Source: Cellulomonas persica (GTDB taxonomy: Bacteria; Actinomycetota; Actinomycetes; Actinomycetales; Cellulomonadaceae). From it: a DNA stretch of 64,000 nt. A program made the position numbers and the translations under genes. The stretch is from assembly GCF_007989825.1 (NCBI RefSeq), contig NZ_BJUA01000001.1:344894-408893 (forward strand). The letters run 5' to 3'. Positions 27,538 to 37,195 of this stretch are shown here, one piece after another (positions within the stretch are counted from its first letter, which is position 1; each line of letters opens with the position of its first letter). Below the pieces are notes generated by a model. That model saw only the letters and a program-made list of their open reading frames with translations. It was not told the DNA's origin and did no database searches.

Positions 27538-30500
27538 TCAGCGCACCGTGAGGGTGGCTGCCTTGCTGGTCACGTTGCCCGCCGCGTTCGTGACGTACAC
27601 CCGGTACTGGGCCCCGTCACGTGCCTTGGTCGCGACGACCTTGAGCGTCGTGCTGGTCGCGCCCGTGAGCTTGACCCACGTGCTCGACCCGGCGCGCCGC
27701 TCGTACCACTGGACCGACGGTGCCGGCGAGCCGCTGACCGCGACGCGGAACGTCGCGACCGTGTCGCGCTTCGCCGTGACCGACGCCGGCGCGGTCACCA
27801 CCGTCGGGGCGACCGCCTTGCGGACGACCGCCGTCGTGGTCGTCGCCTTGCCCGCGGAGTTCGTGAACACCGCGCGCACCTCGACGCCCTTGCTCGTCGT
27901 GGGGACCTTGAGCGTGACCGACGTGCCGGTCGCACCCGTGATGGTCTTCCACGTCGAGTAACCGACACCGCGCTGCTGCCAGCGCACCGTCGGGGTCGGG
28001 AAGCCCGACGCCGCCGCGCTGAGCGTCACCTTCGTGCCCGCCTTCTGGTTCGTGACGGACTTCGGGTTCTTCGTGACCTTCGGCGCGTACGGCGCGATCT
28101 TGACGGTCGCCGCCGTGGTGGTCGCCTTCCCGGCGGTGTTCGTGAACACCGCCCGGTACGACGCCCCGTGGTTGGCCGAGCCGACGACCACCGCGAGGGA
28201 GGTCTTCGTCGCACCCGCGACCGTCTCCCACGTGGTCGTGCCGGCCGCGCGACGCTGCCACGACACGGTCGGCGTCGGTGTCCCCGTCGCCGCCGCACGG
28301 AGCACCACGGTGGTGCCGCGGACCGCAGTGACGGACGACGGGTGCGTCGTCACCGTCGGCTTGACCTCCGTCGGCGGGACCACCTTGGCCTCGACCAGCC
28401 GGCCGACGCCCCAGTGCGCGGTGCTCTGGTAGCCCGCACCCGTCGGGTCGGCCCAGTTGGTGATCGCGTGCCGGCTGCCGTTCGCGGCGTCGTTGACCTG
28501 GAAGTCCAGGCCGTGGAACGTCCCGAGGCCGCCGTACTCGAGGAGGCTGATCGCCGCCTCGACGCGGTAGCCGGTCTCGGTCTCGACGACCGCGCTGGTC
28601 AGTCGGTTGCGCTGGTACGCCTCGTCACCCGTGCCGAACGACACGGCGCCCGCCGCGTCGATGCGGATCTGGGTGTCGTCGTACCGGTACGAGCCGTTCT
28701 TCGCGTTGCCGCCGTCGACGTAGATCTCGACCGAGTCCTTGATCCACGGGTCGCTCCCGCTCGTGTCGATCACCGGGTCGGCGACGTCGGCGAGCACGTA
28801 CAGCGTGTGGTCCTTCCAGAGCGTCCGGAAGGTGCCGACGGCACCGCCCGAGCCCGACGTCGCCTTCTGGGTGGCGACCGAGCCGGCACCGGCCCACGCC
28901 GCGTCGACCTCGCCGTCGATCGTCGGGACGGCCGTGGCGGCCGGGACCTCGACGTACGACAGCTCCTCGACGAGCGAGACCGAACCGAGCACTCCCGGCG
29001 TGTTCCACGTGGCCTTCGTCGAGCCGTCGACCACCTGCACGTCGAGCTCGACGACGTCACCGCGTGCCGCGTCGCTCAGCGGGAGCTGCACGACGGCGGT
29101 CCAGCCGCCCTCGCGCGGCGTGGCGACGCCCTCGAGGTCACCCTCCCCGTCGCGACCGAACGCGAACGTGCCGTCGGTCGTGACGAGCCGGAGCTCGTCG
29201 GACGGGTCGACCGTGGTGTCGTCGACGTCCACGTACGCCGTGAGCCGGTCGGCGGACCAGCGCAGCTGGAACGCCGCCTTCTCGCCGACCTGCTGCAGGG
29301 GCAGTCGCTGCCACTGCGACGAGGTCACCGAGTAGTCGCCGTCGGCGTCGGCCGCGAACGCGTTCGCGCTGCGGATCGCCGCCGGCAGGTCGAGGCCGGC
29401 CGCACCGTAGAACGCGTACTTGGCCTTGTAGTAGTCGTCGAACAGCAGCGGCTTGCCGTTGTTCGACGCGCGCCACGAGCGACCGTCCGTCAGGCCCCAG
29501 AGCGTCACCGAGAAAAGGTCCTCGGCGTGCGCCCGGAACGTGTCGAACGCGGTCTGGTAGTAGTACCCCTGGTCGACGGCCTTCGCGGTGTCCGCCGAGC
29601 CGACCACGACGTCGAGCTCCGTGACCGCCTGCAGCAGGTCGGTCCCGTCCGCCTTCTTGAGGCCGTCGAAGTCCGCGAGGGCGTCGCCGAGCGTGCTGAC
29701 CGGCGTCGAGAGCGCCACGTGGAACTGGTGGCCCACGCCGTCGATCGGCACGTCGCGCTCGATGAGGCGCTCCACGAGAGCCTTGTAGCGAGCGCGCTTG
29801 CCCGTCTGCTCGGTGTTGTAGTCGTTGATGAACAGCGCGACCGGGTGCTCGGCGCCCTCAGCGGCGTACTCGTCGTTGAAGGCCGCGTTCGCGTACTCGA
29901 ACGCCGAGTCCACGAAGCTCTCGCCGAGGATCTGGTACCACGTCGAGCGGCGCATGCCGTCGGCGTAGGCGGTGCCGTCGTCGATCACCTCGTTGACGAC
30001 GTCCCACGCGACCATCGGGTTGGTGTCCGAGCCGAACGGCCCGTACTCCTCCGCGATCGTCCGCGCCACGTTGAAGATGTGGTCGTGCAGGCGCTGACGC
30101 ATCGCGTCAGGGCCGAGCAGCGCGCCCTCGTCGTCCCGGTAGAACCAGTCCGGCGTCTGGCTGTGCCAGGCGAGCACGTGGCCGTACACGCGCAGGTCGT
30201 TGTCCCGCGCGTAGTCGAGCAGCGCCTTCGCCTCGGCGTGCATGCCGAACGTGTCGACGCCCTCGCCCGAGTACCACGCCTCGACCTTCATGTAGTTCTC
30301 GGCCGTGACCTGACCGAAGTGCTTGAGCAGCAGCTCGGAGGCCGAGCCCGCCATCTCGCGCGAGTCGATCGCCACGCCCACGGGGAAGTCGACCGTGTCC
30401 TTGAGCGGCGTGAGGTCCTCGATCTCGGAGGGCGGCGTCGAACGGACCTGGATGTCGTCGATGACGAAGGTCGAGGTGTTGCCCGCCTCGCCCTGCGCCC

Positions 30501-32610
30501 ACGCCGTCTCGAAGTACAGCTCGGCGGCCTCGTCGAACGCGGGCATCGAGAACGTGCCCGTGAGGTGGACCCACTGGCTCGAGGACAGGCCCGTGAACTG
30601 AGCGAGGTTCGAGAACGCCTGCGTCCCGTTCGCCACCGTGCGCGACGAGAGCGTCATGTCGCCCGGCGTGCCCTCGAACTTGACCCACGCGGACACGTCG
30701 TACGTCGCGCCCGGGGTGGCCGTGTCGGTCACGTCGTACTGCAGGCCCTGGCCCTGCGACACGCGGTTCGACACGCGCACCGCGTACGTCGAGTCGTGCG
30801 CGACCTCGTCCTGCACGTCGAGCGTCGCGACGCCGTTGCCGTCGTCACGCGCCGTCCAGCCCTGCAGCGTGCCGTCCTCGAAGTCGGACTCGACGAGCGT
30901 CACGCCCTTGGGCGCGGCACCGCCGGCCGGCAGCGTGAAGATCCAGCCGTCCGCGAGCAGCTCGGCGACGACCGTCTTGACCGCGTTGACGCCCGGCGTC
31001 CGGTTGCCGCCGCCGTCGTGCACGAGGACGATCTCGCCGGGGTTCGACGTGATGGTCGTGCGCAGCGCGGCGGTGAGCTTGGCCTCGTCGCCCGCGTTCT
31101 CGGCGCCGTCCCAGTCCATGATCAGGTTGTCGACGGCGAGCGGCTGCATGCCGAGGGCCACGGCGACCTGGTTCGTCTGGCCCCACGCACCGTTCGGCGC
31201 GCGGAAGTACGGGACCTCGGCATCGGGGTCGCCCAGCGCGTCACGGATGATCGCGAGGTTCGCCTTGAGCTTGTCCGCGACCTCCTGCTTCGACAGGTCG
31301 GCCATGCTCGCGTAGTCGGTGCTGTGGTTGCACAGCGTGTGGCCGTCGGCAACGATCCGCTTGAGGATGTCCGCCCCGCCCGGCGCCTGGATGTTCTCCC
31401 CGATCACGCAGAACGTCGCCGTGACGTGGTTCTCCTCGAGGAAGTCCAGCAGCGCGGTCGTCGTGGCGCCGTTGGGGCCGTCGTCGAACGTGAGCGCCGA
31501 GGTCTTCACCGTGCCGCGCGCGGCCGAGACCGGCGTGGTCGTCGGGTTGAGCGCGCCACCCGGCACGAAGTCCGGGTCCGTCTCGACGTAGTCGTCGCTG
31601 GAGCCACCTGTGATCAGCACGTCGTCCACCAGGAAGTCGGGGTGCGCGGTCTCGACGTCAGCGGCCTCGAAGTACAGCACGACCGAGGTCAGGCCCGGAC
31701 CGCGCGTGTACGTGCCGGAGAGCTCGACCCACTCCTGGTCGGTCACGTCGACCGCCTCGGCGACCGTGCCGTACGAGTCGTCACCGCCGGAGTTCGTCTG
31801 GGCCGTGAGCTTGATGGTCGAGGGCCCGGTGGTCCCGGCCGGGAGCTTGACCCACGCCGAGACGGTGTAGGGCGTGCCCTCGGCGAGGGTCGCCGTCAGG
31901 TCGGCCTGCGTCCCTGCCCAGTTCGCGCTGCGCGCCGAGACCAGCAGGCTCTTCGCGCCGCCGTGCGCCTCGGTGTCGGTCAGCGCGGTCGTCGAGCCGC
32001 GGTTGCCCCACGGGTCCTTCGTGGTCTCGAAGTCGTTGCTGAGGACGACCGTCGGCTCGCTGCTGGGCGAGGTCGCCGTCACCAGCACGTCGTCGAGCTG
32101 GTAGGAGTACGTCGCGCCGGTGGTGCCGAGGTAGAACGAGCTCTCCGTGGCGACCGCGGGGATCGTGTACTGGCTGGTGACGGTTGTCCACTCGGCGGTG
32201 ACCGTGGTGGGCGTGAGCCAGCCGAAGTTGGGCAGCGTGATCCACCGTGCGTCGACCTGGTCCGCACCCTCGACGACGCGCATCTTGGCGGAGACGGTCA
32301 CGACGCTGCCGGGGGCCAGGTCGTCGAGCATGCCCGCGGGGGTCGAGACGCCGTCGTAGTCCGCGCCGCGCGGGACCTCGTAGACCTTGGAGTCGTCCGG
32401 CAGCGTGACGAACTCGCCGCTCGCGCCGGACGGGAGGAGAGCGCCGAGCGTGCCGTCGTCGAACGACTCGGACAGCAGGGTGGTCGCCCCGTCGGCCGCG
32501 CCGGCGGCTGTGGCGCCCGCCGTGACGGCCGTCAGGGGTGCCGCGAGCAGCGCGAGAGTGGCGAGACCCGCCACCCTGCGCCTTCCGCGAACCGGGGAGT
32601 GAGTGAACAT
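27538..32610 (-). CDS. Secreted CE4 deacetylase-GH10 endoxylanase, multimodular
   Basis: This 1,690-residue secreted enzyme should deacetylate and hydrolyse xylan. In order: signal peptide (to about 40), two CBM4/9/22-like beta-sandwich modules (about 45-180 and 190-335), a NodB/CE4 polysaccharide deacetylase (about 368-560: LTFDDGPN, GHTLCNHSTDYASM, YFRAPNGAWG, LVHDGGG), a third CBM22-like module (about 570-725), a GH10 barrel (about 735-1075; acid/base Glu875 in WDVVNEV, nucleophile Glu999 in AVTELDV; numbers count the TTG before the ATG as residue 1), two CBM9-like modules (about 1085-1420, the first more divergent) and three Ig-like repeats to the end. The ATG at 32610 has AAAGGAG 5 nt upstream. 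The second metal-binding His of CE4 appears replaced by Tyr. A LacI-type box lies upstream. Confidence 0.92.
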   Translation of the reverse strand: MFTHSPVRGRRRVAGLATLALLAAPLTAVTAGATAAGAADGATTLLSESFDDGTLGALLPSGASGEFVTLPDDSKVYEVPRGADYDGVSTPAGMLDDLAPGSVVTVSAKMRVVEGADQVDARWITLPNFGWLTPTTVTAEWTTVTSQYTIPAVATESSFYLGTTGATYSYQLDDVLVTATSPSSEPTVVLSNDFETTKDPWGNRGSTTALTDTEAHGGAKSLLVSARSANWAGTQADLTATLAEGTPYTVSAWVKLPAGTTGPSTIKLTAQTNSGGDDSYGTVAEAVDVTDQEWVELSGTYTRGPGLTSVVLYFEAADVETAHPDFLVDDVLITGGSSDDYVETDPDFVPGGALNPTTTPVSAARGTVKTSALTFDDGPNGATTTALLDFLEENHVTATFCVIGENIQAPGGADILKRIVADGHTLCNHSTDYASMADLSKQEVADKLKANLAIIRDALGDPDAEVPYFRAPNGAWGQTNQVAVALGMQPLAVDNLIMDWDGAENAGDEAKLTAALRTTITSNPGEIVLVHDGGGNRTPGVNAVKTVVAELLADGWIFTLPAGGAAPKGVTLVESDFEDGTLQGWTARDDGNGVATLDVQDEVAHDSTYAVRVSNRVSQGQGLQYDVTDTATPGATYDVSAWVKFEGTPGDMTLSSRTVANGTQAFSNLAQFTGLSSSQWVHLTGTFSMPAFDEAAELYFETAWAQGEAGNTSTFVIDDIQVRSTPPSEIEDLTPLKDTVDFPVGVAIDSREMAGSASELLLKHFGQVTAENYMKVEAWYSGEGVDTFGMHAEAKALLDYARDNDLRVYGHVLAWHSQTPDWFYRDDEGALLGPDAMRQRLHDHIFNVARTIAEEYGPFGSDTNPMVAWDVVNEVIDDGTAYADGMRRSTWYQILGESFVDSAFEYANAAFNDEYAAEGAEHPVALFINDYNTEQTGKRARYKALVERLIERDVPIDGVGHQFHVALSTPVSTLGDALADFDGLKKADGTDLLQAVTELDVVVGSADTAKAVDQGYYYQTAFDTFRAHAEDLFSVTLWGLTDGRSWRASNNGKPLLFDDYYKAKYAFYGAAGLDLPAAIRSANAFAADADGDYSVTSSQWQRLPLQQVGEKAAFQLRWSADRLTAYVDVDDTTVDPSDELRLVTTDGTFAFGRDGEGDLEGVATPREGGWTAVVQLPLSDAARGDVVELDVQVVDGSTKATWNTPGVLGSVSLVEELSYVEVPAATAVPTIDGEVDAAWAGAGSVATQKATSGSGGAVGTFRTLWKDHTLYVLADVADPVIDTSGSDPWIKDSVEIYVDGGNAKNGSYRYDDTQIRIDAAGAVSFGTGDEAYQRNRLTSAVVETETGYRVEAAISLLEYGGLGTFHGLDFQVNDAANGSRHAITNWADPTGAGYQSTAHWGVGRLVEAKVVPPTEVKPTVTTHPSSVTAVRGTTVVLRAAATGTPTPTVSWQRRAAGTTTWETVAGATKTSLAVVVGSANHGASYRAVFTNTAGKATTTAATVKIAPYAPKVTKNPKSVTNQKAGTKVTLSAAASGFPTPTVRWQQRGVGYSTWKTITGATGTSVTLKVPTTSKGVEVRAVFTNSAGKATTTTAVVRKAVAPTVVTAPASVTAKRDTVATFRVAVSGSPAPSVQWYERRAGSSTWVKLTGATSTTLKVVATKARDGAQYRVYVTNAAGNVTSKAATLTVR

Positions 32611-32689
32611 CAACGCTCCTTTGCGTGGACGTGGACCGATCTCGGTGGCGTGAGGCTAGCCCGGTATCGGGCTCCGTGGCGCGTTCTTT

Positions 32690-32709
32690 CGGTAACGATT
32701 TCGATACCG
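32690..32709. promoter_or_regulatory. LacI-type operator upstream of the xylanase
   Basis: CGGTAACGAT-TTCGATACCG is an imperfect 20-bp inverted repeat about 80 nt before the xylanase start. Its core TAACG-ATTT-CGATA (32693-32706) has the same form as the boxes at 23821-23846. A partial match, CGGTATCGGG, lies about 20 nt nearer the gene at 32662-32671. Confidence 0.6.
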
Positions 32710-32835
32710 TTCGACCGCGCGCATGCCGCGCACTCGGGACGGACCGGACAGGACCGCGTCCGGCGCCGCACGGAACCGGTGGCGACGATGGGCGTGATCA
32801 CGCGGAGGTCGGGACGTACGTCCCTGTCACCGGAG

Positions 32836-32882
32836 ACGACGAAGCCCCCGATCGGAGGACGTCCGACCGGGGGCTTCGTCGT
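32836..32882 (-). terminator. Terminator of the gatCAB operon
   Basis: A 15-bp perfect stem (ACGACGAAGCCCCCG with CGGGGGCTTCGTCGT) with an inner TCGG/CCGA extension lies 42 nt after the gatB stop. The remaining 32614-32835 holds the xylanase promoter region. Confidence 0.7.
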
Positions 32883-32923
32883 ACCGCGCGTCCCCTGGAG
32901 GGATTACGCGCTGAAAGTTTCGA

Positions 32924-34432
32924 TCACTGCGAGACGCGCTCCAGGACCAGCTCGCGCACGCGACCCGCGTCGGCCTGACCGCGCGTGGCCTTCATGACCG
33001 CACCGATGATCGCGCCGACCGGCCCGAGGTTGCCCGACCGGATCTTCTCGGCGATGTCCGGCTGCGCCGCGAGCGCCGCGTCGATCGCCTCGAGGAGCGG
33101 ACCGTCGTCGGACACGACCTCGAGGCCACGTGCGACGACGACCTGCTCGGGGTCGCCCTCCCCCGCGAGCACGCCCTCGAGGACCTGCCGCGCGAGCTTG
33201 TCGTTGATCCGGCCCGAGTCGACGAGCGCCTGCAGCGCACCGATCTGCGCGGGCGTGATGGGCAGCTCGGCCAGCTCGACCTCGCGCTCCTTGGCGGTAC
33301 GCGCGAGCTCGCCCATCCACCACTTGCGTGCGGCCGCGGGCGCCGCACCCGCGGCCACCGTCGCCTCGATGAGCTCGACCGCGCCCGCGTTCACCACATC
33401 GCGCATCTCGGCGTCCGCGAAGCCCCACTCGCCCTGCAGCCGGCGACGACGCGCCGCGGGCAGCTCCGGGAGCGCGGCGCGGATCTCCTCGACCCACGCG
33501 CGGTCCGGCGCGATCGGCACCAGGTCGGGCTCCGGGAAGTACCGGTAGTCCTCCGCGTCCGACTTCACGCGCCCGCTCGTCGTCGTGCCCGTGTCCTCGT
33601 GCCAGTGGCGCGTCTCCTGCACGACCGCGCCGCCCGCGTCGAGCACCGCCGCCTGCCGCGAGATCTCGTAGCGCACCGCGCGCTCGACCGAGCGGAACGA
33701 GTTCACGTTCTTGGTCTCGGTCCGTGTGCCCAGCGGGCTCGACGACGTCGGGCGCAGCGACACGTTGACGTCCGCCCGCACGTTGCCGCGCTCCATGCGC
33801 GCCTCGGAGACCTCGAGCGCACGGAACAGGTCGCGCAGCGTCTGCACGTACGCACGTGCGACCTCGGGCGCTCGGGCACCAGCACCCGTGATCGGGCGCG
33901 TGACGATCTCGACGAGCGGGATGCCCGCGCGGTTGTAGTCGACCAGCGAGTACTCCGCGCCGTGGATGCGACCCGTGCTGCCGCCCACGTGCGTGTTCTT
34001 GCCCGCGTCCTCCTCCATGTGCGCGCGCTCGATGTCGACGCGGAACACCGTGCCGTCCTCGAGCTCGACGTCGACGTGCCCGTCGAACGCGATCGGCTCG
34101 TCGTACTGCGACGTCTGGAAGTTCTTCGGGACGTCCGGGTAGAAGTAGTTCTTGCGCGCGAACCGGCACGTCTGCGCGATCGAGCAGTTCAGTGCCAGAC
34201 CGATCCGGATCGCGTACTCGACCGCGGTCCCGTTGACCACCGGGAGGCTGCCCGGCAGCCCCAGCGACACGGGCGTGACAGACGTGTTGGGCTCCTCGCC
34301 GAACCCCGCCGGCGCCGCGTCGAACATCTTGGTCCGCGTGCCGAGCTCGACGTGCACCTCGATGCCGATCACCGGGTCGAAGCGCGCGACCGCGTCGTCG
34401 TAGTCGACCAGGTCGACGACTGCGTGGCTCAT
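32924..34432 (-). CDS. gatB: Asp/Glu-tRNA amidotransferase subunit B
   Basis: GatB phosphorylates the glutamate or aspartate carried by mischarged Glu-tRNA(Gln) or Asp-tRNA(Asn), so that ammonia from GatA can convert it. The 502-residue protein begins [13 protein letters not shown]; the core starts at [21 protein letters not shown] and includes [18 protein letters not shown], the GatB signature [15 protein letters not shown] and a C-terminal tRNA-binding tail domain ending at REL. The ATG overlaps the gatA stop as ATGA. It is the last gene of gatC-gatA-gatB and is followed by a terminator. Confidence 0.97.
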   Translation of the reverse strand: MSHAVVDLVDYDDAVARFDPVIGIEVHVELGTRTKMFDAAPAGFGEEPNTSVTPVSLGLPGSLPVVNGTAVEYAIRIGLALNCSIAQTCRFARKNYFYPDVPKNFQTSQYDEPIAFDGHVDVELEDGTVFRVDIERAHMEEDAGKNTHVGGSTGRIHGAEYSLVDYNRAGIPLVEIVTRPITGAGARAPEVARAYVQTLRDLFRALEVSEARMERGNVRADVNVSLRPTSSSPLGTRTETKNVNSFRSVERAVRYEISRQAAVLDAGGAVVQETRHWHEDTGTTTSGRVKSDAEDYRYFPEPDLVPIAPDRAWVEEIRAALPELPAARRRRLQGEWGFADAEMRDVVNAGAVELIEATVAAGAAPAAARKWWMGELARTAKEREVELAELPITPAQIGALQALVDSGRINDKLARQVLEGVLAGEGDPEQVVVARGLEVVSDDGPLLEAIDAALAAQPDIAEKIRSGNLGPVGAIIGAVMKATRGQADAGRVRELVLERVSQ

Positions 34433-35946
34433 CGCGCCACCTCCAGCTCCGGGGCCTGGGCCAGCAGCGGGCCGCCCCACTCGTTCTCGAGCAGCGCCTC
34501 GAGCGCCGCACCCACGCGGTACAGGCGGTCGTCGGCCTTCGCCGGCGCGAGCACCTGGAACCCGACGGGCAAGCCGTCGTCCGACAGCCCCGCGGGCAAC
34601 GACAGACCGGGGACACCCGCGAGGTTCGCCGGGATCGTCGCGACGTCGTTGAGGTACATCGCCAGCGGGTCGTCGAGCTTCTCGCCCAGCTTGAACGCGG
34701 TCGTCGGCGCGGTGGGCGAGACGAGCACGTCGGCCTGCGCGAACGCGGCCGAGAAGTCGCGCTGGATGAGCGTGCGGACCTTCTGCGCGCTGCCGTAGTA
34801 CGCGTCGTAGTAGCCCGCCGACAGCGCGTACGTCCCGAGGATGATGCGCCGCTTGACCTCGTCGCCGAAGCCCTGGCCACGCGTCGCGGCCATGACGCGC
34901 TCCGCGGTCACCGGACCCTCGCTCGGCTCGACCCGCAGGCCGAACCGCATGCCGTCGAACTTGGCCAGGTTGCTCGACGCCTCGGCCGGCAGGATGAGGT
35001 AGTACGCCGCGAGCGCGTACGTGAAGTGAGGGCACGAGACCTCGACGATCTCCGCGCCCGCGCGCTCCAGCAGGCCGAGCGACTCGTGGAACCGCGCGAG
35101 GACGCCGGCCTGGTAGCCCTCGCCCTGCAGCTCGGTGATCACACCGACGCGCACCCCCGACAGGTCGCCGTTCGCCCCCAGGCGCGCCGCGCCGACGAGG
35201 TCCGGCAGCGGCTCGGCGATCGACGTCGAGTCGCGCGGGTCGTGACCGCCGATGAGCTCGTGCAGCAGCGCCGAGTCGAGCACCGTGCGCGTCACCGGAC
35301 CCGCCTGGTCCAGGCTGCTCGCGAGCGCGATCAGCCCGTAGCGCGAGACCGAGCCGTACGTGGGCTTGACGCCCACCGTGCCCGTGACCGCGGCCGGCTG
35401 ACGGATCGAGCCGCCCGTGTCCGTGCCGATCGCGAGCGGCGCCTCGTACGCGCCGACCGCCGCGGCGCTGCCGCCGCCCGAACCACCCGGGATCCGCTCG
35501 AGGTCCCACGGGTTGTGCGTGTTGCCGTACGCGGAGTGCTCGGTCGACGAGCCCATCGCGAACTCGTCCATGTTCGTCTTGCCGAGGATCGGCAGGCCGG
35601 CCGCCTTGATGCGCTCGACGAGCGTCGCGTCGTACGGCGGGACCCAGCCCTCGAGGATCTTCGAGCCGGCGGTCGTGGGAACACCCCTCGTCACCACGAC
35701 GTCCTTGACCGCGATCGGCACACCCGCCAGCGGGTGCAGCGTCTCGCCCGCCGCGCGTCGCGCGTCCACGTCCGCCGCGGTCGCGAGCGCGTCCTCGTCG
35801 GACACGTGCAGGAACGCGTGCACCGCGGGCTCGACCGCCGCGATGCGGTCCAGGTGCGCACGCGTCGCCTCGACGCTCGACACCTCGCCCGCCTGCAGCC
35901 TGTCGGCGAGCGCCGCCGCCGAGATCCGCGTCAGGTCGTCGCTCAT
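34429..35946 (-). CDS. gatA: Asp/Glu-tRNA amidotransferase subunit A
   Basis: GatA is the amidase-signature subunit that frees ammonia from glutamine for GatB. The 505-residue protein carries the Ser-cisSer-Lys triad: Lys in [14 protein letters not shown], and the two Ser in [14 protein letters not shown] and [32 protein letters not shown] at the N-terminus is typical. ATGA overlaps link it to gatC upstream and gatB downstream. The presence of GatCAB implies that at least Gln-tRNA(Gln) is made indirectly in this organism. Confidence 0.97.
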   Translation of the reverse strand: MSDDLTRISAAALADRLQAGEVSSVEATRAHLDRIAAVEPAVHAFLHVSDEDALATAADVDARRAAGETLHPLAGVPIAVKDVVVTRGVPTTAGSKILEGWVPPYDATLVERIKAAGLPILGKTNMDEFAMGSSTEHSAYGNTHNPWDLERIPGGSGGGSAAAVGAYEAPLAIGTDTGGSIRQPAAVTGTVGVKPTYGSVSRYGLIALASSLDQAGPVTRTVLDSALLHELIGGHDPRDSTSIAEPLPDLVGAARLGANGDLSGVRVGVITELQGEGYQAGVLARFHESLGLLERAGAEIVEVSCPHFTYALAAYYLILPAEASSNLAKFDGMRFGLRVEPSEGPVTAERVMAATRGQGFGDEVKRRIILGTYALSAGYYDAYYGSAQKVRTLIQRDFSAAFAQADVLVSPTAPTTAFKLGEKLDDPLAMYLNDVATIPANLAGVPGLSLPAGLSDDGLPVGFQVLAPAKADDRLYRVGAALEALLENEWGGPLLAQAPELEVAR

Positions 35947-36242
35947 GCGTCCTCCCCCAGGATCTGCGGGACGAGGAACTTGCCGTCGCGGGCGGCCGGC
36001 GCTGCGGCCAGCACCGCGTCGCGGTCGACCGGGGGCTCGGGCACGTCGGCTCGGAACACGTTCGTCAGCGGCAGGGGGTGGCTCGTGGCCGGCACGTCCG
36101 GCGTGGCGATCTCGCTCACGCGCGCGACCGACTCGACGATGACGTCGAGCTCCCCGGCGAGCCGGTCGAGCTCGTCGGGCGTCAGGTCGATCCGGGCCAG
36201 CCCCGCCACACGCGCGACCTCGTCGCGAGAGAGGGTGGACAT
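35943..36242 (-). CDS. gatC: Asp/Glu-tRNA amidotransferase subunit C
   Basis: This 99-residue scaffold subunit wraps around GatA and Gat[20 protein letters not shown] at the start and [20 protein letters not shown] near the end are the usual GatC features. It is the first gene of the gatCAB operon, and its stop overlaps the gatA start as ATGA. Confidence 0.95.
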   Translation of the reverse strand: MSTLSRDEVARVAGLARIDLTPDELDRLAGELDVIVESVARVSEIATPDVPATSHPLPLTNVFRADVPEPPVDRDAVLAAAPAARDGKFLVPQILGEDA

Positions 36243-36263
36243 GACGCAGAGTCTAGTGGGGCC

Positions 36264-36680
36264 TCACACCCGCTCGACGGCCGCCTCGATGAGCGAGAGC
36301 AGCGCGAGCGCGTACGCGTCCTCGGCACGGTCGGCGGTGAACACCTGCTCGGGCCGCCCCGCGAGCTCGACGAGCACCTGGAACGTGCCGTCGGTCGCAC
36401 GCGCGAGCGAGCGGAACGTCCCGCCCAGCAGGTCGCGCAGCTGGTCCTCGCGTGGCAGCCAGACCGCGTCCTGCAACGCGACCGAGTCCAGCGCCCACTC
36501 GGTCGTGCCGTTGAAGCCCAGCACCGTGCCGGTCGGGTAGTGGTGCGGCTCGATGGTCATCTCGCTGACCGTGAAGACCTCGTCGACGCCGTCCACGAGC
36601 ACACCGAACCGGTCGCCCGACGCCGGGTGCCAGTGCAGCCCCGTGCCGCGCAGCCGCAGGGCCAGCTCACGCGTGATCAC
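36264..36680 (-). CDS. Conserved actinobacterial protein of unknown function
   Basis: The 138-residue protein begins with ITRELALRLRGTGLHWHPASGDRF and contains PTGTVLGFNGTTEWALDSV and WLPREDQLRDLLGGTF, a motif set I associate with a small soluble actinobacterial family seen near various housekeeping genes. No signal peptide, membrane segment or catalytic motif is visible. It sits 21 nt upstream of gatC on the same strand and may be cotranscribed with it. I assign no function. Confidence 0.65.
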   Translation of the reverse strand: MITRELALRLRGTGLHWHPASGDRFGVLVDGVDEVFTVSEMTIEPHHYPTGTVLGFNGTTEWALDSVALQDAVWLPREDQLRDLLGGTFRSLARATDGTFQVLVELAGRPEQVFTADRAEDAYALALLSLIEAAVERV

Positions 36681-36739
36681 ACGTCCAGTATCGACCTGTC
36701 CGGGACCATCTGCCCGAGCGACGCGGCGGACGACGAGCG

Positions 36740-37174
36740 ATGCTCGCAGACGTGCGTCCCACCCCCGTCTACTACTACTCGTCCTCGAGCGGACTCGTCC
36801 GCACGTTCGCCGAGCGCCTCGGACGTCCGGTGTTCAACCTCGCCGAGCGTGAGCACCGGCGCAGCGAGGTCGACGGGCCGTGGGTCCTGCTGACGCCGTC
36901 CTACAAGACCGGCAACGACGCCAACGACACGATCCCCGAGGCCGTGCGGCGGTTCCTGCGCTCCGAGCGCAACCGCCGCCAGCTCGTCGGGATCATGGGC
37001 TCGGGGAACCGCAACTTCGGCCGCTACTACCAGAAGGCCGCGCGGGAGATCGCCGAGCGCTCGGGGCGGCCGATCCTGTTCGAGTTCGAGCTCGCCGGCA
37101 CGCCGTGGGACGTCGAGGAGTGCCGGCGCCTCCTCGACGAGCTCGACGAGGGGCTCGCCCGCCGCGCAGGCTGA
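36740..37174 (+). CDS. nrdI: NrdI flavodoxin-like protein
   Basis: NrdI is the FMN protein that generates the oxidant for assembling the Mn(III)2-tyrosyl radical of class Ib ribonucleotide reductase. The 144-residue product has the NrdI phosphate-binding loop YYYSSSSGLVRTFAERL, then WVLLTPSYKTGN, and VGIMGSGNRNFGRYYQKAA with the flavin-contacting glycine loop. Normally nrdI lies in an nrdHIEF operon; here none of nrdH, nrdE or nrdF is present in the window, and the neighbours are gatC and a flotillin gene. It is isolated but appears intact. Confidence 0.85.
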   Translation: MLADVRPTPVYYYSSSSGLVRTFAERLGRPVFNLAEREHRRSEVDGPWVLLTPSYKTGNDANDTIPEAVRRFLRSERNRRQLVGIMGSGNRNFGRYYQKAAREIAERSGRPILFEFELAGTPWDVEECRRLLDELDEGLARRAG

Positions 37175-37185
37175 GCCCCTCGTCG
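37144..37185. terminator. Bidirectional terminator between nrdI and flotillin gene
   Basis: CGACGAGGGGCTC (37144-37156, inside the end of nrdI) pairs perfectly over 13 bp with GAGCCCCTCGTCG (37173-37185). It fills the short gap between convergent genes and can end both transcripts. Confidence 0.65.
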
Positions 37186-37195
37186 CTCGTCGTGC

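Noticed and set aside
28168..32997. A 1,609-codon open frame on the plus strand opposite the xylanase gene
   Set aside because: It is the antisense shadow of a high-GC gene; the composition is Arg/Val-rich with no domain, signal peptide or ribosome site, while the minus strand encodes clear CE4 and GH10 motifs.
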